This document shows positions 33,917-33,959 of a DNA stretch of 33,959 nt, piece after piece (position 1 is the first letter of the stretch; each line of letters opens with the position of its first letter). Below the pieces are notes generated by a model that was not told the DNA's origin, ran no database searches, and saw only the letters and a program-made list of their open reading frames with translations. A program made the position numbers and the translations under genes. The stretch is from the NCBI GenBank assembly GCA_017455945.1, contig JAFTLM010000039.1, forward strand, positions 1 through 33,959. The letters run 5' to 3'. This DNA is from Clostridia bacterium. GTDB lineage: Bacteria > Bacillota > Clostridia > Oscillospirales > CAG-272.

Positions 33917-33959
33917 CGTAGGGGAGACCTGCGGTTTATGGCGGTTCAATTTGTAAAAA

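Overview
The window looks like a chromosomal segment of a low-to-moderate GC Gram-positive anaerobe in Bacillota, class Clostridia (an Oscillospiraceae-type gut or rumen lineage would fit). Support for this is AGGAGG-type ribosome binding sites, near-consensus TTGACA-17-TATAAT promoters, a PcrA-type helicase, the rplM-rpsI pair, and MurE, SecA and DUF5696/DUF4091 proteins of the clostridial kind. The standard code is used. I saw no tRNA or rRNA genes, CRISPR array, transposase or prophage gene. No gene-free stretch exceeds about 300 bases.

Layout. (1) 1-5953, plus strand: a carbohydrate-uptake and processing cluster with a DUF5696-like surface protein (cut by the window edge), a MalF-type permease broken by an in-frame TAA, an intact MalG-type permease, and a DUF4091 glycosidase-like protein. 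(2) 5987-10983, minus strand: secA followed by two multi-pass membrane proteins of unknown function. (3) 11155-15100, plus strand: tRNA modification and DNA repair genes trmL, mnmA and pcrA, driven by a good promoter. (4) 15392-21883, plus strand: one very large secreted protein (2163 aa) built from several beta-sandwich-like modules. (5) 21919-23747, minus strand: a MurE-type Mur ligase with an unusual specificity motif, translationally coupled to a small upstream gene. (6) 23990-27716, plus strand: a four-gene catabolic operon encoding an SDR dehydrogenase, two xylose-isomerase-like TIM-barrel proteins and a Gfo/Idh/MocA dehydrogenase. (7) 27757-31628: an acyltransferase-like gene divergent from an AraC regulator, then a minus-strand pair of metal-dependent amidohydrolase and GH109-like Gfo/Idh/MocA protein. 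(8) 31779-33849: an S1-domain protein divergent from rplM-rpsI.

How it fits together. Regions 1, 4, 6 and 7 suggest a cell that handles complex or modified glycans: surface and secreted binding proteins, ABC uptake, and intracellular oxidation/epimerisation of a sugar or uronate. The most interesting candidate system is the redox/isomerase operon 23990-27716 with the nearby AraC regulator and the GH109-like/amidohydrolase pair. Its substrate cannot be read from sequence. Almost every convergent gene junction carries a compact hairpin, and several share a stem core, two of them with compensatory base changes.
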